From NCBI GenBank assembly GCA_031291325.1, contig JARLJG010000071.1, positions 1-64,000 on the forward strand: a stretch of DNA of 64,000 nt, read 5' to 3'. Below are positions 42,594 to 53,200 of the stretch, one piece after another (positions within the stretch are counted from its first letter, which is position 1; every line of letters begins with the position of its first letter). The notes beneath the pieces were generated by a model. It saw only the letters and a list, made by a program, of their open reading frames with translations. It was not told the origin of the DNA and ran no database searches. Origin of the DNA: Burkholderiaceae bacterium. GTDB lineage: Bacteria; Pseudomonadota; Gammaproteobacteria; Burkholderiales; Burkholderiaceae_D. The position numbers and the translations under genes are program-made.

Positions 42594-44192
42594 ATGACGC
42601 AAAAAGATTACAGCGAATTCGCTGACCTGAGCCCGTTTGAACTCAAGGATCGATTGATCGAGATCGCCTGTTCCGACGCACAAAGATTGATGTTGAACGC
42701 CGGTCGCGGCAATCCCAATTTCCTCGCCACTTTACCGAGATGGGCCTTTCTATGCCTCGGCGAATTCGCAATGCGGGAAGCGGAACGCTCCTACTCTTAT
42801 CTCGACAGCGGCTTTGGCGGTCTGCCCGAGCAGGAAGGCATCGTGCAGCGCTTCGACGCTTATGCCAACCATTGCGGCGAATCGAAGGGGATCAATTTCC
42901 TGCAACATGCGATTTCCTACATCGACGATCAGCTGGGCCTGGATCGCGATGCCTTCCTCGTCGAAATGGTCAGCGCTTTCCTCGGATGCAACTACCCGAC
43001 GCCGCCGCGCATGCTGCCGCATACCGAGGAGATCGTCAAGGCGTATCTGGTTCAGGAGATGTTCGGGCCGCTGCCGTGCAATGGCGAATTCTCCGTGTTC
43101 GCCACCGAAGGCGGCACCGCGGCCATGACGTATATCTTCCAAAGCCTGGCGCACAATGGCCTGATCAAGGCCGGCGACAAAATTGCCATCGCCACGCCGA
43201 TTTTCTCGCCCTACCTGGAAATCCCCGTGCTGGCCGAGTTTGGGCTGGAGATTGTCGACATCAGAATGGACCAGCATGCCGACTGGCAATTTCCCGAAGG
43301 TGAGATCGCCAAACTGCTTGACCCGTCCGTCAAGATGTTTTGCATCGTAAACCCCAGCAATCCGCCATCGACGAAACTCTCGGATACGACGCTGGACAGG
43401 CTGGAAAAACTGATAGCGCAAAGCCGACCGGATCTGTTTATCGTCACCGACGACGTGTACGGCACGTTTGCCGACGATTTCGTATCGCTGTTTGCGAAAT
43501 GCCCGCGCAACACGCTGTGCGTCTATTCGTTTTCAAAGTTTTTCGGCGCAACCGGCTGGCGTCTCGGCGCGATTGCCGTCCACGACGATAATATATTCGA
43601 TCATGCGCTAAGTGCTCTTTCGGAAGACAAAAAGCAGCAACTCGATGCGCGCTATGCGTCGCTGACCAACCATCAGCGGGATTTGCGATTCATCGACCGG
43701 CTGGTCGCAGATAGCCGCGCCGTTGCGCTCAATCACACAGCGGGGCTGTCGGTGCCGCAACAACTGCAGATGGCTTTGTTCGCATTAAACGGCTTGATGG
43801 ATCGGGAGCACCGCTACAAGGACGCCGCCAAGCAGTTAATTCGGCAGCGCTACCAGACGTTGTACCGCGCGATGGGCGTCACGGCCTTGCGTCAAGCCAA
43901 CGACACCAATTACTACACCCTGATCGACCTGCAAGAAATCGGCGGGATCCTGTATGGGCCGGAATTTGAATCGTGGTTCATCAAGAGCGAGTTGGGCATC
44001 GATTTTCTATTCCGCCTCGCAGAAGAAACCGGCGTGGTGCTGCTGCCAGGCAAGGGATTTGAAGTGGTCGACACGTCGGCGCGCGTTTCGCTCGCCAACC
44101 TGACCGATATCGAATACGCATCGATCGGAAAATTCACGCGCCAGGTGCTCGACGAATTTCATCAGGATTTCCTGGCGTTCAAACCATCTTGA
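42594..44192 (+). CDS. asdA: Aspartate 4-decarboxylase (PLP enzyme)
   Basis: A 532-residue aminotransferase-fold enzyme. The N-terminal LMLNAGRGNPNFLATLPRWAF and the PLP lysine near 315 (YSFSKFFGATGWRLG) match AspD/Asd. It decarboxylates the beta-carboxyl of aspartate to L-alanine and CO2, consuming a proton. With AspT it forms a decarboxylation/exchange cycle that raises cytoplasmic pH and yields energy, useful in acid stress. The start at 42594 follows a weak GAGGTATC site. A terminator-like hairpin overlaps its stop. Confidence 0.93.
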   Translation: MTQKDYSEFADLSPFELKDRLIEIACSDAQRLMLNAGRGNPNFLATLPRWAFLCLGEFAMREAERSYSYLDSGFGGLPEQEGIVQRFDAYANHCGESKGINFLQHAISYIDDQLGLDRDAFLVEMVSAFLGCNYPTPPRMLPHTEEIVKAYLVQEMFGPLPCNGEFSVFATEGGTAAMTYIFQSLAHNGLIKAGDKIAIATPIFSPYLEIPVLAEFGLEIVDIRMDQHADWQFPEGEIAKLLDPSVKMFCIVNPSNPPSTKLSDTTLDRLEKLIAQSRPDLFIVTDDVYGTFADDFVSLFAKCPRNTLCVYSFSKFFGATGWRLGAIAVHDDNIFDHALSALSEDKKQQLDARYASLTNHQRDLRFIDRLVADSRAVALNHTAGLSVPQQLQMALFALNGLMDREHRYKDAAKQLIRQRYQTLYRAMGVTALRQANDTNYYTLIDLQEIGGILYGPEFESWFIKSELGIDFLFRLAEETGVVLLPGKGFEVVDTSARVSLANLTDIEYASIGKFTRQVLDEFHQDFLAFKPS

Positions 44193-44223
44193 TCGCCCCG
44201 CCGACCGGGATCCGGCGATTTTT
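44192..44223 (+). terminator. Intrinsic terminator after asdA
   Basis: ATCGCC (44192-44197) pairs with GGCGAT (44214-44219), with further GC pairing inside, followed by a run of five Ts. It ends the aspT-asdA operon before the converging ompA-like gene. Confidence 0.7.
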
Positions 44224-44392
44224 CCTATACATCTCGGGCGTCGAACCATGGACGCTTGTTCGCCCGATTTTCGTGCGCACGACCGCAATCCCCCGTCAAT
44301 GGGGATTGTTGGTCACCGGCCAAAATTGTCATGCGATTGCTCCGGCTGATTCGATCAACCGGAGAGCCAATCCGATTTGCGCATTCTCTGGA

Positions 44393-45283
44393 TTAACGGG
44401 GTGTCACTTTTCCATTGGCGTCCGACAAGACAATTTCGACGCGCCGGTTCAGTTGACGATTCTGTGCCGTGTCGTTGGCCGCGATCGGGTACGTTTGGCC
44501 ATAGCCACGGGTTGCCACGCGCTCGCCGGATACTCCTAGTTCCTCGAGAGCTGTGCGCACGGCGCTGGCACGCCGTTCAGACAACTCCTGGTTATGCGAA
44601 CCGGTGCCAGTGCTGTCGGTAAAGCCTTCAATCAGCACGGTGCGTTGCGGATTTTCTTGCAGCACGCTGGCAAGCTTTTGCGCGGTGCGCATGCCGTCTG
44701 CATTCAAGCGCGCCAGATCGGTGCCGAATAACACGTCGCCAAGCGTGATAACCATGCCGCGGTCGGTCTTCTTCGCAGCAAGATCAGCCAACTGGGCTTC
44801 CAATTGCGCGGCATGCGCTTGCGCTTCCTGTGTCTTGTGCTGCGCGTCGGCCGCTTCGCCCAACGCTGCTTGCGCGGTCGCGTTGGACTGCTGCGCGCTG
44901 ATGATTGCTTGATCGGCCTCATGCGTGCGCTGGCTCAAACGGATTTGATCGCGCTGCTTGGCCGCGCCGGCGACTTCCGCTTCGGCAGATTTTTGTCTCG
45001 CCGTTTCCTGCGTCAATGCGATCTTTTGTTTTGCGAGGTAGGCGAGCTGATCGACCGTCTCCGCACTTTCGTCATGGTTTGCCGCTGTGTTGGCGCGCTC
45101 GAGGGTTGCTCCGGCATCCTTCAATTCAAACTGCGCGTACATGATGACATTGGGATTTTGTTGCGCAGTATAGTAGTCGGTGCGCGCCTGAGCCAGCAAA
45201 TTGGTGGTCGTCGGCGTGGTGCTGCATCCGGCGATCAGCACCGCCAACATCAAAGCAACTGGCGCATGGATAGATTTTTTCAT
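44393..45283 (-). CDS. DUF4398 - OmpA fusion lipoprotein
   Basis: A 296-residue protein with lipobox IAGC (Cys20). Residues about 25-130 are a DUF4398-like helical domain (LLAQARTDYYTAQQNPNV, APATLERAN-type sequence). A long alanine/glutamine-rich coiled coil (130-190) follows, then a C-terminal OmpA domain (about 190-290, with VLIEGFTDSTGTGSHNQELSERRASAVRTAL) that binds peptidoglycan. It probably tethers the outer membrane to the wall. AAAGGAAATC precedes the ATG. The separate DUF4398 gene lies 82 bases upstream on the same strand, likely the same operon. Confidence 0.88.
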   Translation of the reverse strand: MKKSIHAPVALMLAVLIAGCSTTPTTTNLLAQARTDYYTAQQNPNVIMYAQFELKDAGATLERANTAANHDESAETVDQLAYLAKQKIALTQETARQKSAEAEVAGAAKQRDQIRLSQRTHEADQAIISAQQSNATAQAALGEAADAQHKTQEAQAHAAQLEAQLADLAAKKTDRGMVITLGDVLFGTDLARLNADGMRTAQKLASVLQENPQRTVLIEGFTDSTGTGSHNQELSERRASAVRTALEELGVSGERVATRGYGQTYPIAANDTAQNRQLNRRVEIVLSDANGKVTPR

Positions 45284-45365
45284 TCTGATTTCCTTTGAAA
45301 CGAGGAGATGCCCGCGCTTCTAGCGCAGGGGCGTGTTATACGACTCGAATACTGCGCAGATTTCC

Positions 45366-45746
45366 TTATTGATTCGCGCGGTCCAGCTCCACGCGCAAGA
45401 CGCGAATGTCTTCCTGCAAGGCGTTCGCTTCATTTTGCGCTTTGGCGGAGTTTGCCTTGGCTTGCGCGAGTTTGGCATCCGCTTGTGCCTTGGAAGACAG
45501 ATCCTCCGCTACCTTATAGTGTTTTTCCGCCATCGCTTTGTTGGCGCCTGCCAGTTCGTCGCGCGCGGCATTCATCTCCACCGGCGCAAATTGCGCGCCG
45601 CCTGCATCGGCAGCATTTCCGACGGCTTCTTTGGATACCGCGACATCGGCGGTCGCCGGAGTTTTCAAGCTGCTGCAGGCGGCAGACGTGAGCATAACCG
45701 CACCGCATAGAGCGACGGACCATTTTTTCGAAATTCTTTTCATCAT
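45366..45746 (-). CDS. DUF4398 lipoprotein
   Basis: A 126-residue lipoprotein (lipobox TSAAC, followed by SSLKTPA). The mature part is a single helical DUF4398 domain (AAGGAQFAPVEMNAARDELAGANKAMAEKHYKVAEDLS) that ends in a coiled coil (AQAKANSAKAQNEANALQEDIRVLRVEL). It shares its domain with the OmpA fusion downstream; the two probably interact or act as a pair in the envelope. AGGAGAAGC precedes two adjacent ATGs. Confidence 0.85.
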   Translation of the reverse strand: MMKRISKKWSVALCGAVMLTSAACSSLKTPATADVAVSKEAVGNAADAGGAQFAPVEMNAARDELAGANKAMAEKHYKVAEDLSSKAQADAKLAQAKANSAKAQNEANALQEDIRVLRVELDRANQ

Positions 45747-45820
45747 GCTTCTCCTGTGGGCATTGGTCGAGATGCTTGCCCTCGATATGCGACTTTATAG
45801 GCCGAATTGCGCGCACGGTC

Positions 45821-46084
45821 GGTGCGGTGGCGCGCACAAGGGAGTAACCGGAGTGATCTGGAATTGGCGGCGCACGAGACTATCTCGATGCTCGCACTTT
45901 CAATTGCCGTGGCGAGAGCGGGCCGGCGCGGTGAGCTGTAGTGCCGGCAATCTCATAGTCCGCATTGAATTGGATGGCCAGGCGATGCCAAACTTTGGCT
46001 CTGCCAAATGCGCGCTATTGCGCATTCAATGTCTTGTCGATCGCCAACATGATTCCCCTGCATTTGTGTGCGATACCACACATA
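45821..46084 (+). promoter_or_regulatory. Copies 5 and 6 of the motif in the 45747-46290 spacer
   Basis: GGTGCGGTGGCGCGCACA at 45821-45838 (with two extra bases in the right half) is just upstream of the DUF4398 gene. TGTGCGATACCACACATA at 46067-46084 is about 210 bases upstream of the Spy-like gene. The 544-base spacer shows no gene. Confidence 0.55.
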
Positions 46085-46290
46085 CAGCGGTGGGGCCCCC
46101 GTGATTGAATGCTTGTCGAGCGTGACTCACTTTGTTTTCGTTGGCCGGAACAGCTCAATCCGAGCTTGCGCATAGGGATCTGTGTATTTTGCAATTGATT
46201 GCTTCGCCACAAAGGGTATCGATGTGGTCGCAACAATATCGAAACCAAATGCAAGAACACTAGCCGATTTATCATTCACTGGAGAATTTC

Positions 46291-46755
46291 ATGAATAAAA
46301 TTATTGCAGCACTTGTTGCCACGTTGGTTATCAGCGGCGCCTACGCGCAAACCCCAGTCGCCGCTGCCGACGCTTCACCGCATGCAATGGCAGCGGCCGA
46401 CTCCAAGCGTGACATGGGCAACGAGAAGCACATCAAGGAATTGCACGCGCAGTTGAAAATCACTCCTGATGAAGAAAAGCTGTGGGCGGTCGTTGCCGCA
46501 ACGATGCGCGACAGCGCCAAGGATCTGGACAAGGTGATCGACAAGCGCAAGGAAAGCATGGCAACCGCAACCGCGCTCGACGACTTGAATGCGTATGCCG
46601 ATATCGCACAGGCTCATCTCGACTCTGTGAAAAAGTTCTCATCGAGCTTCAGCCCGTTGTACGCGGCGATGTCGGACGAGCAAAAGAAGCTGGCCGACGA
46701 AGTGTTTCTGCAACGGGGATCCAAGCACCGCAGCGCCCATGCCGGAACGAAATAA
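46291..46755 (+). CDS. Spy/CpxP-like periplasmic protein
   Basis: A 154-residue protein with a signal peptide cleaved after AYA (MNKIIAALVATLVISGAYA). Two LTxxQ-type segments, LKITPDEEKLW and AMSDEQKKLADEVF, place it in the Spy/CpxP chaperone family: helical, cradle-shaped periplasmic proteins induced by envelope stress. GGAGAATTTC precedes the ATG. It lies in front of a glycine-rich secreted protein gene. Confidence 0.82.
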   Translation: MNKIIAALVATLVISGAYAQTPVAAADASPHAMAAADSKRDMGNEKHIKELHAQLKITPDEEKLWAVVAATMRDSAKDLDKVIDKRKESMATATALDDLNAYADIAQAHLDSVKKFSSSFSPLYAAMSDEQKKLADEVFLQRGSKHRSAHAGTK

Positions 46756-46855
46756 TGCGCGAAATAACTGCATCGAAGTTTCGCGCCTTGCCCTTCACCG
46801 CGCTTTGCTGCCGAATGTTGCTTAATGTTGCTTATTGTTGATCGAAGGATTTATC

Positions 46856-47140
46856 ATGAAACTCAAATTGCTTTCCATTGTGTTCGGCGTTGTCGCATTG
46901 ACGGCGGCTTCCGCCGCTAGCGCGCAAATTTCGGTCGGTATCGGCGTTGGCGTCAGTCCTTGCGGCTATCCGGGCGTCTATCAAGACTGCGGTTACTATG
47001 CGCCGCCTCCGGCAATCTATCTGGGCGGCGGCGGCTGGGGCGGCGATCGCGGACGTGGTGGCCGACGCGATGGTGGCGGTTGGCGGGGCGGTCACGGCGA
47101 CGGTGGGCGCGGCGGTCACGGCGGCGGCAGACATCGCTGA
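46856..47140 (+). CDS. Glycine-rich secreted small protein
   Basis: A 94-residue protein with an N-terminal signal (MKLKLLSIVFGVVALTAASAASAQ). A short segment SVGIGVGVSPCGYPGVYQDCGYYAPPPAIYLG is followed by a Gly/Arg/His/Asp-rich tail (GGGWGGDRGRGGRRDGGGW...). Such YXXGG-type proteins are common, poorly known, exported proteins. The start with AAGGATTTATC is preferred over a slightly longer frame. Confidence 0.75.
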   Translation: MKLKLLSIVFGVVALTAASAASAQISVGIGVGVSPCGYPGVYQDCGYYAPPPAIYLGGGGWGGDRGRGGRRDGGGWRGGHGDGGRGGHGGGRHR

Positions 47141-47164
47141 GTCTGATCGATAGCGCATAAGTCT

Positions 47165-47196
47165 AGCGAGCGAACCGGCAGCCCGGCTCGCTCGCT
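47165..47196. terminator. Bidirectional hairpin between converging genes
   Basis: AGCGAGCGA (47165-47173) pairs with TCGCTCGCT (47188-47196), and CCGG pairs with CCGG inside. It lies between the glycine-rich protein gene and the 3' end of the leftward glucan synthase gene, so it can serve both. There is no long T-run. Confidence 0.6.
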
Positions 47197-47248
47197 GCGC
47201 ATTTAAGATGTAGAGATCCACCACGCTGGCGATAGAATCGAATTGCGT

Positions 47249-50200
47249 TTATTTCGCGCGCTCCACCCTAATGCCGACGACATGCTCTTCCCCGTCGTCG
47301 CACAAGCGAATTACCCCGTCGGCCTGCACGGCGCCATCGACCGTCACGCTCTGCGTGCCGGCAAGATCGGAAATTTGCGTAACGATGATTCGATAAGTCG
47401 TGTCCCGAAACCGATAGGTCAGCTTGAACGAATTCCAGTGCGCGGGAATGCAAGGCTTGACTGTCAAGGTATTGGCCTCCAGGTGCAGCCCAAGCAGGGA
47501 CTCGACTATCAGACGATACATCCAACCTGCCGAGCCGGTGTACCACGTCCATCCGCCACGCCCAACGTGCGGCGACACCGCATAGACGTCGGCGGCCAAT
47601 ACATAGGGCTCGACCTTATAGATATCCACCTCGCGCGCCGTTGTGGCGTGGTTGATCGGATTGATCATTTCCATCAGTTCCCAGGCGCGTTCTCGATCGC
47701 CCAGTTTTGCAAACGCCATCGCCGCCCACACCGCAGCGTGCGTATATTGACCGCCGTTTTCCCGCACGCCGGGCGCGTAGCCTTTGATGTAGCCCGGGTT
47801 TAAATCCGATTTGTCGAACGGCGGATCGAGCAATTGCACCAGCTTCGATTCGCGCCGAACCAGGCGCTGGCTGACCTCGTTCATTGCGGTTCGCGCGCGA
47901 CCCGCTTCGCCTGCGCCGGACAATACCGACCAGCTTTGCGCTATCGAATCGATTTGACATTCTGCATTGCCGATCGAACCGAGCGGCGTGCCATCGTCGA
48001 AATACGCGCGCCGATACCAATTGCCATCCCAGCCGTTGGCTTCGATTTTCTGTTGCAATTGCGTTGCTTGTTGCAGGTAATGTTCGGCAACTTCGGTATC
48101 GCCGTGCAGCTTCGCCACCTCGGCGAATCGCATCAACACCTGGTAGAGGAAGAAGCCCAGCCACACGCTTTCCCCCTTGCCGCCGGCGCCGACCTTGTCC
48201 ATTCCGTCGTTCCAGTCGCACGAGCCGATCAAGGGCAGGCCGTGCGCGCCAAAATGCAGTCCCTTGGATATGGCGCGTCGGCAGTGCTCATACAGGCTGC
48301 CGGTTTGCGCCGATCTGACGGGCAAGTCGTAATACGAATCCTCGTCCGCGTTGACTGCGCGGCCTTCCAGGAAATGCACGTTTTCATTCAGGATTCCAGT
48401 GTCGCCCGTCGCTTGTATGTAGCGATGCGTCGCCAGCGGCAACCATAGGTAGTCGTCGGAACAGTGCGTGCGCACCCCCCGGTCCGAAGGAGGATGCCAC
48501 CAGTGCTGCACATCGCCATCGACGAATTGGTGGGCCGCGCACAACAGCAGATGCGCGCGCACCAGGTGCGGCTCGGTGTGGATCAATGCCATCACATCCT
48601 GCAATTGGTCGCGGAAACCAAAGGCGCCGCCCGATTGATAGAATCCGCTGCGCGCCCATAGTCGACAGGCGATGGTTTGAACCATCAACCAGCCATTCGC
48701 GAGGAGATTCAGGGCAGGATCCGGCGTCTCCACCTGTATTGCGCCCAGTGTGCGTTGCCAATATTCGCGCACCGCTTCGCGCGCCTTGCGCGCCGGGGCC
48801 ACGCCTCGGTAGAGATGGATCAAGCTGCTGACATCGGCGCTGCGGCGACCGGCGACCCCCAGCATGAAGACGATTTCCCGCTCCTGTCCCGGAGCCAGGT
48901 CAAATTGAACCTGTATGGCTGCGCACGGATCCAAGCCGGCGCCGACCCGACCCGACAAACGGCTGCGGGATAGCGCAGCAGGATTTTGAAGCGAACCGTT
49001 ACGTCCAAGGAATTCGGCGCGATCGCCGCTGAATGTTCGATTGGCTGCATCCACATCGAAGAACGTGATGCGGTCGGCAAACTCGGTGTTGTAGGCATTG
49101 TGCGCAAACAGCGCGCCGCTGACCGGATCCGATTCGGTGACGATATGCATGGCCGACTTCGCCCGTTGGTCGCCGAGCACCCATTCGACATAGCCGGTCG
49201 CCGACAATTTGCGCGCGCCAAACGAGTCGTTGCGAATCTTCAACACCGAATACTTGATCGATGCATCCATCGCCACATAAACCAAAAGCTCGGAGCGGAC
49301 GCCGTCTTCCGTGTGTTCGAAGACGCTGTAGCCGTGGCCGTGACGGCTGACATACGAACCATGCCCGCAACGCGGCAGGGGCGTCGGCGACCAAAAATGA
49401 CCGCTCTCTTCGTCACGCAGGTAGAATGCTTCGCCGCCGGTATCCGACACGGAATCGTTGTTCCACGGCGTCAACCGGAATTCATGCGCATTTTCGCCCC
49501 AGGTATAGGCCTGGCCGCTTTCGGAAATCACGGTGCCGAAACGCGGATTTGCGATGACGTTGACCCACGGCGCCGGCGTTGTATTGCCGGCGTGCGTGGT
49601 GATGACGTATTCGCTGCCATCCGGCGTGAAGCCGCCCAGCCCATTGAAAAATTGCAGATTATTTTCCCCGGCTGGATTGGCAGTCGTCGCAGTTGGCATT
49701 CCATCGTGGCGCGGGCGGGTTGGATATAGTTGCGGCATGCGCGGTTCCGGCGGCACGCGCCGGTTGAGTTGTTCGGCCAGGGTTCCCCGGCTGTCGCAAA
49801 GAACCACGCGGGCGACGGTTTGCAGCAGGATCCGATCCTCGCTCGACATCTGGTCGGCCAGGCGCACGAAGATGCCGCCGGGCCGATCGATTGCGTGCGC
49901 CTCAATGCCAGAGGCGATCAATCCGAGGATCTGCTCCTGCAAGACTTGCCGATATCCGGCATGATCTTCATTCCAGATCACCAGATCGACCGCCAGTCCC
50001 TTCAAGCGCCAATATGCGTGGGCTTGCACGATCTGGCGCACCAGCTCGATATTTTCCATATTCTTGATTTGCAAGAGCACAATCGGCAAATCTCCGGAAA
50101 TGGCGTAGCTCCACAGGCCGGATTGGCCGCGCCGGTTTTTCAGCAAGATGCTGGCTTCTGCGCGCAACTGCTCGTTGGCGTAGATGACCGAGCCGGCCAG

Positions 50201-53200
50201 GCGCGCATACAGTTGCGCATCGGCTTCCGTTGCATTGAGCTGCCGCAGCACTACCTGGCTATGCGTCCACGCCAATTCGAATACGCGGTCGGCCAGATAG
50301 CGATCCTGGTATTTGGCGACCAAATGCATCGCCTCGTCGCGCGACTCCGCTGCGCCGATCACGATATCGATGACTGCCGTCTGTTCGGGGGCGAGCTCGA
50401 TTTGAAAACGGATGGCAGCAATCGGATCAAGCACCGAACCGTGGTTGCCCGAAAGCTCGGAGCAGGCACGCATCGCTTGCGGCTCCGTCGGGGTATTGCC
50501 GCGCCCAAGAAACTTCGCGCGATCCGTTTCAAAGGAAATCTTGCCTATTTTCTCTCCATGCGCCACCATCAAATTGAGCATCCACGGCATTTTCTCTTCG
50601 ACCGAGCGCGGTCGACGGCTGCACAGGATCGCGTTCTGCGCCGCCAATATCTCGGTTTGCACAAACAGGTTGCTGAACGCAGGATGCGCGGCGTCGGCGG
50701 CGGCAGGCGCCAGCACAACCTCGGTGTAACTGGTCACCTCTATCGTCCTGTGCACGCGCGATCGATTCGTAATGTGGGTGCGGCGCATTTCGATATCGTC
50801 TTCGGGCGACACCACGATTTCGGTATGCATCTCGATATCGTTGTCGCGGCGGCGAAACTCCGCTCTTCCCTCCGAGAAAATGACTTCGTAGCTATCCGGC
50901 TTGACCAGGGTCGGTTGATGGGTCGTCGACCAGAACGTTCCCTCGGCGCAATCGCGCACATAACAGAACGAGCCCCAGTTGTCGCAGGTGCCATCTTCGC
51001 GCCAGCGCGTCATCGCCAGGTCTTTCCAGCGGCTGCTGTTGCAGCCGGAATTGGTCACCATCAAGTGATACCGGCCATTCGACAAAAGCTGGACTTCCGG
51101 CACTCTGGTGTCGGCGCGATTGATGACGCGCATCGGCATTTCCTGTTCGTCGATGCCGGTCCGCATGTCGGCCAATTCGGTGGTGTTGGAATAAAAAGCC
51201 GATGCCTTCGGAATTTTTTCCTGCAGCAACAGCATGGTTGCCTGGAACAAGGGATCGGATTCAAAGCGTCGTTGCATCGGACGATCCAATAGATAGTACG
51301 CGAGCGACAGCAAGCCCATGCCCTGATGATGCGCCATGAACGATTGGATCACGGCATGCGTCTGCCCGCGCGGCAAGCGCGTGGCGGTGTAGTCGATGGC
51401 TTCGTAGAGGCCGTACTGTCCTTCAAAGCCGGCTGCGGCAAGCCGTTGCAGATTGCTGCAAGCCAGTTCCGGCACGATCATCAACGCCAACATCGTTGCA
51501 TAAGGCGCGACCACCAGATCGTCGCCCAAGCCGCGCTTCAAACCCAATCCGGGGACGCCGAATGCGCGATATTGATAGTTCAAGCTGGCATCGAAGGTAT
51601 TGAAGCCGGACTCGGATATGCCCCAAGGCACGTCGCGTTGCGCGCCATATTCGATTTGCCGTTGCACGACCGAGTTGTAGGTCTGGTCGAGCAAGGTGTT
51701 GTCGAAAGTCGGCATGACCAGCAGCGGCATCAAGTATTCGAACATCGAGCCGCTCCACGACAGCAGGATCGGGTCGCCACCGGCGATCGTCAATTGCCGT
51801 CCCAGTGCAAACCAGCTCTCTTGCGGCAGTTGACCTTGCGCAATCATCACAAATGTGCACAGTCTGACTTCCGAAGCCAGCAAGTCGTAGTAACTGTTGT
51901 CGCAGCGCTGTTCGGCGACCGAATAGCCGATGGTCATCAGATGGGTGGCTTTGTCGTACAAGAAACTGCAATCCATTTGCGCGAAGTGCGCTGCTTGCAA
52001 GGCCAGGCTTTCTATCTCACGGATCCGCGCGAACGCCCGCGCGCTTCCCAAGGCCAGCATTTTTCCAACACCCTGCATTTCCTCACTCGGATTTTGCGTC
52101 GCATCTGCTCGAGGTGTCGCAGCTACGTTTTCCGCCAGCCAATGTTCTTCAATCGCTTGCAATGAACGCAGCGTCGGAATCGAATCAAGCCTCCGCAGGT
52201 TGGTGCTGTCTGCAAGCGAACTCAGCCAACTGCTCCAAGGTGCGAGAAACAGCAATTCGTCGCGCATGGCCGTGCATTGACGCCGCAGCGCCGCCGACCA
52301 CCAGGCTAACTGGATATTTTCCGGCTGATCGATGCCGACCGCGAGCGCGTCGGCGGCGACAATGAGCTGCTGCAGGCAAGCATGCCAGGCGCTTAACGTG
52401 ACGATCGGCGTGTCGCGCGCAGAATCGAGGAGCGACTGGAAATGCGCCAATTGCATGTGCGGCCTGGTTCCGGCGAGGTCTTGAAATACGGCGAAAGTAT
52501 CGGCTATGCCGCCGATCATGCGCGGATTGACGATGGGTTGATCGAGCAACATCGCCAGCCCTGGCCGCAGTGTCAACAGATGGCCAGCGAGATTGCCGCT
52601 GTCGACGGTGGAAATATACATCGGCAACAGCGGCTTCAGGCTTTGGGTATCGTACCAATTGTAAAAGTGGCCGCGATAGCGTTCCATCGCGGCCATCGAA
52701 CGCAGCATATTGCCTGTGCGTTCGAGCAATTGTGCAACCGAAATATAGGCGAAATCGTATGCGGAGAGATTGGCCAGCAACGCCAGGCCGATGTTGGTCG
52801 GCGAAGTGCGATGCGCCACTGCGGCCAGCGGATGCTCCTGGATGTTGTCGGGCGGCAGCCAATGGTCGTCCGGGCCGACCAAGGTTTCGTAATACGACCA
52901 GATCTTGCGCGCAAGGCGGTGCAGGAACAGCGCTTGACCGTCATATAAATGCGCTTCTGCACGCGCTTGCGGCGCGCCGATGCGCCAGGCGATTGCCGGC
53001 GCCGTCAGCCACGCCAACAGAAATGGCGTCGCTGCCAGCAAAGCCATCGGATGGATAGCGATCAAACCGGCAATCACAATTACTGCCAGCGTCGGCGCGA
53101 CCCACATGCTGCGAAACGAAGCGGCCAGGCCGGTATCGCTATTGGCAGCGCCTTGATTCGATGGCGCCCACTCCAGCATGAGCCGATGGCTGACCAGCAT

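Noticed and set aside
44272-44281. CGTGCGCACG palindrome after asdA
   Set aside because: It resembles the motif in bases but has no N6 spacer; likely chance in GC-rich DNA.
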